NCBI RefSeq assembly: GCF_002778315.1
Contig: NZ_NESA01000001.1
Location: 558,001 to 622,000 of the forward strand
Origin: Limnohabitans sp. JirII-31
GTDB lineage: Bacteria > Pseudomonadota > Gammaproteobacteria > Burkholderiales > Burkholderiaceae_C
DNA: 64,000 nt
Direction: 5' to 3'
Shown here: piece by piece, positions 62,701 to 64,000 of the stretch
Layout of the letters: each line of letters opens with the position of its first letter
Numbering within the stretch: position 1 is the first letter of the stretch
Translations under genes and position numbers: made by a program
The notes under the pieces: model-generated
Told to the model about the DNA's origin: nothing
Seen by the model: the letters and a program-made list of their open reading frames with translations, nothing else
Databases searched by the model: none

Positions 62701-63989
62701 AAATATTGGTCATTGGCGGCGGTGGCCGCGAACACGCACTGGCTTGGAAACTTGCCCAGTCACACAAAGTTCAAGCCGTGTATGTCGCACCTGGCAATGG
62801 AGGCACAGCACGCGATAAGCGGCTACAAAACGTGGCCCTGACGGATGTCAAGGCTTTGCGTGAATTCGCTCAGTCAGAACGCATCGAGCTCACCGTGGTG
62901 GGGCCAGAAACGCCATTGGCCGCTGGCGTGGTGGATGAGTTTCGCGCCCATGGCCTGCGTATCTTTGGTCCCACGCAAGCAGCGGCCCAGCTGGAAAGCT
63001 CTAAAGCTTTCAGCAAAGCCTTTATGAAGCGTCACAACATCCCCACCGCGGAATACGAAACCTTCACAGACCCCGCCGCTGCGCACGACTATGTCAATGC
63101 CAAAGGCGCCCCCATCGTGGTCAAGGCCGATGGCTTGGCTGCAGGCAAGGGCGTGGTCGTGGCCATGAATCTGGCAGAGGCCCATGAAGCGATTGACTTC
63201 ATGCTGGTCGACAACACTTTGGGCGTCACCCACAATGCGGGTGGCGCGCGTGTCGTGATTGAAGAGTTTTTACAAGGCGAAGAAGCCAGCTTCATCGTGA
63301 TGTGTGATGGTAAAAACGTGTTGCCTTTGGCCACCAGTCAAGATCACAAACGCTTGCTGGATGCCGACGAAGGGCCCAACACCGGCGGCATGGGGGCGTA
63401 TTCTCCAGCACCTGTCGTCACGCCAGAGGTGCATGCGCGCGCCATGCGTGAAATCATTTTGCCAACCATCCGTGGCATGGAGAAAGACGGCATCGTATTC
63501 ACAGGCTTTTTGTACGCGGGCCTGATGATTGACGCCCAAGGTAAACCCAAAACACTGGAATTCAACTGCCGAATGGGTGACCCCGAAACCCAACCCATCA
63601 TGATGCGTTTGAAGACGGATCTGGTGGATGTCTTGATGGCTGCCACGGACCCGAATGCACAGATTCGATTCGACGACTTAGAGCTCGAGTGGGATCGTCG
63701 CAGCGCGGTTGGCGTGGTCATGGCAGCACATGGTTACCCCATGCATCCACGCAAAGGCGACGTCATTTCAGGCCTCCCACAAGACGCTGACGATGTGGTG
63801 GTGTTCCATGCCGGCACAGAAATGAGTGGTGGTCACGTGCGTACTTCGGGTGGACGGGTGCTTTGTGTGACGGCGTTGGGTGGCACCTTGAAACAAGCTC
63901 AGCAGCTTGCGTACGAGACCGCACAAGACATTCACTTTGATGGACAGCAATACCGCCGCGACATTGGCTATCGCGCCATTGCTCGCTGA
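62697..63989 (+). CDS. purD: Phosphoribosylamine-glycine ligase
   Basis: PurD (GAR synthetase) joins 5-phosphoribosylamine and glycine using ATP, the second step of purine synthesis. The 430-residue length is standard. [19 protein letters not shown] opens the protein; [17 protein letters not shown], the ATP-grasp segment [17 protein letters not shown], and the block [24 protein letters not shown] follow, with metal ligands in [13 protein letters not shown]. The ATG overlaps the yebC stop, so the two are coupled. Eleven bases follow the stop before the window ends. Confidence 0.97.
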   Translation: MKILVIGGGGREHALAWKLAQSHKVQAVYVAPGNGGTARDKRLQNVALTDVKALREFAQSERIELTVVGPETPLAAGVVDEFRAHGLRIFGPTQAAAQLESSKAFSKAFMKRHNIPTAEYETFTDPAAAHDYVNAKGAPIVVKADGLAAGKGVVVAMNLAEAHEAIDFMLVDNTLGVTHNAGGARVVIEEFLQGEEASFIVMCDGKNVLPLATSQDHKRLLDADEGPNTGGMGAYSPAPVVTPEVHARAMREIILPTIRGMEKDGIVFTGFLYAGLMIDAQGKPKTLEFNCRMGDPETQPIMMRLKTDLVDVLMAATDPNAQIRFDDLELEWDRRSAVGVVMAAHGYPMHPRKGDVISGLPQDADDVVVFHAGTEMSGGHVRTSGGRVLCVTALGGTLKQAQQLAYETAQDIHFDGQQYRRDIGYRAIAR

Positions 63990-64000
63990 ACTACGCGTAG

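Overview
The window reads as chromosome of a betaproteobacterium, most likely order Burkholderiales, family Comamonadaceae (Limnohabitans/Rhodoferax-like). This rests on the rimP-nusA-infB-rbfA-truB-typA order, the exbB-exbD-lpxK-trm112-kdsB-adk order, three Bug/TctC-type periplasmic receptors, and an intergenic repeat at the start of truB that resembles one I know from Comamonadaceae. The genus is inference. No transposase, integrase, phage gene or CRISPR array was seen.

Layout. 1-2.4 kb: end of a Yej-type peptide ABC importer and a small lytic transglycosylase. 2.5-10.9 kb: transcription/translation operon rimP-nusA-infB-rbfA-truB-typA, with a strong promoter followed almost at once by an intrinsic terminator. 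10.9-12.1 kb: a 3-hydroxyisobutyryl-CoA hydrolase-type gene. 12.1-22.0 kb: a two-partner secretion locus with a 2723-residue repeat-rich exoprotein and its outer-membrane transporter, preceded by an AT-rich nested inverted repeat. 22.1-32.9 kb: a mostly minus-strand catabolic cluster (CaiB-type CoA-transferase, ModA-like receptor, three Bug receptors, TcuA/TcuB, amidohydrolase, HpaI-type aldolase, Asp/Glu racemase-superfamily enzyme, Asp-box propeller), suited to uptake and oxidation of an unidentified polycarboxylate. 32.9-36.5 kb: pobA, a divergent IclR regulator and a benzoate-CoA-ligase-type gene. 36.6-36.8 kb: tRNA-Pro(TGG) and tRNA-Arg(TCT). 36.8-39.5 kb: two tandem paralogous secreted six-cysteine proteins of unknown function and a beta-propeller lipoprotein. 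39.5-45.7 kb: an acyl-CoA operon with a 3-hydroxyacyl-CoA dehydrogenase, enoyl-CoA hydratase, Crp-type regulator, APH-type kinase and ACAD10/11-like dehydrogenase plus a GST; it looks like a bacterial 4-hydroxyacyl-CoA degradation set. 45.8-49.5 kb: GST, MFS exporter, D-2-hydroxyacid dehydrogenase, DUF1993 protein. 49.3-51.3 kb: lexA with a small partner gene, two LexA boxes and a divergent asparaginase. 51.3-64 kb: housekeeping genes adk, kdsB, trm112, lpxK, exbD, exbB, xseA, sodB, DUF192, icd, clpS, clpA, yebC and purD.

The most interesting items are the kinase/ACAD10-11-type operon, the six-cysteine paralogue pair, the hairpin that ends at the tpsB start codon together with a C8 tract inside tpsB, the promoter-terminator leader before rimP, and the repeat captured in frame by truB. 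All calls come from reading the sequence; no database search was possible.
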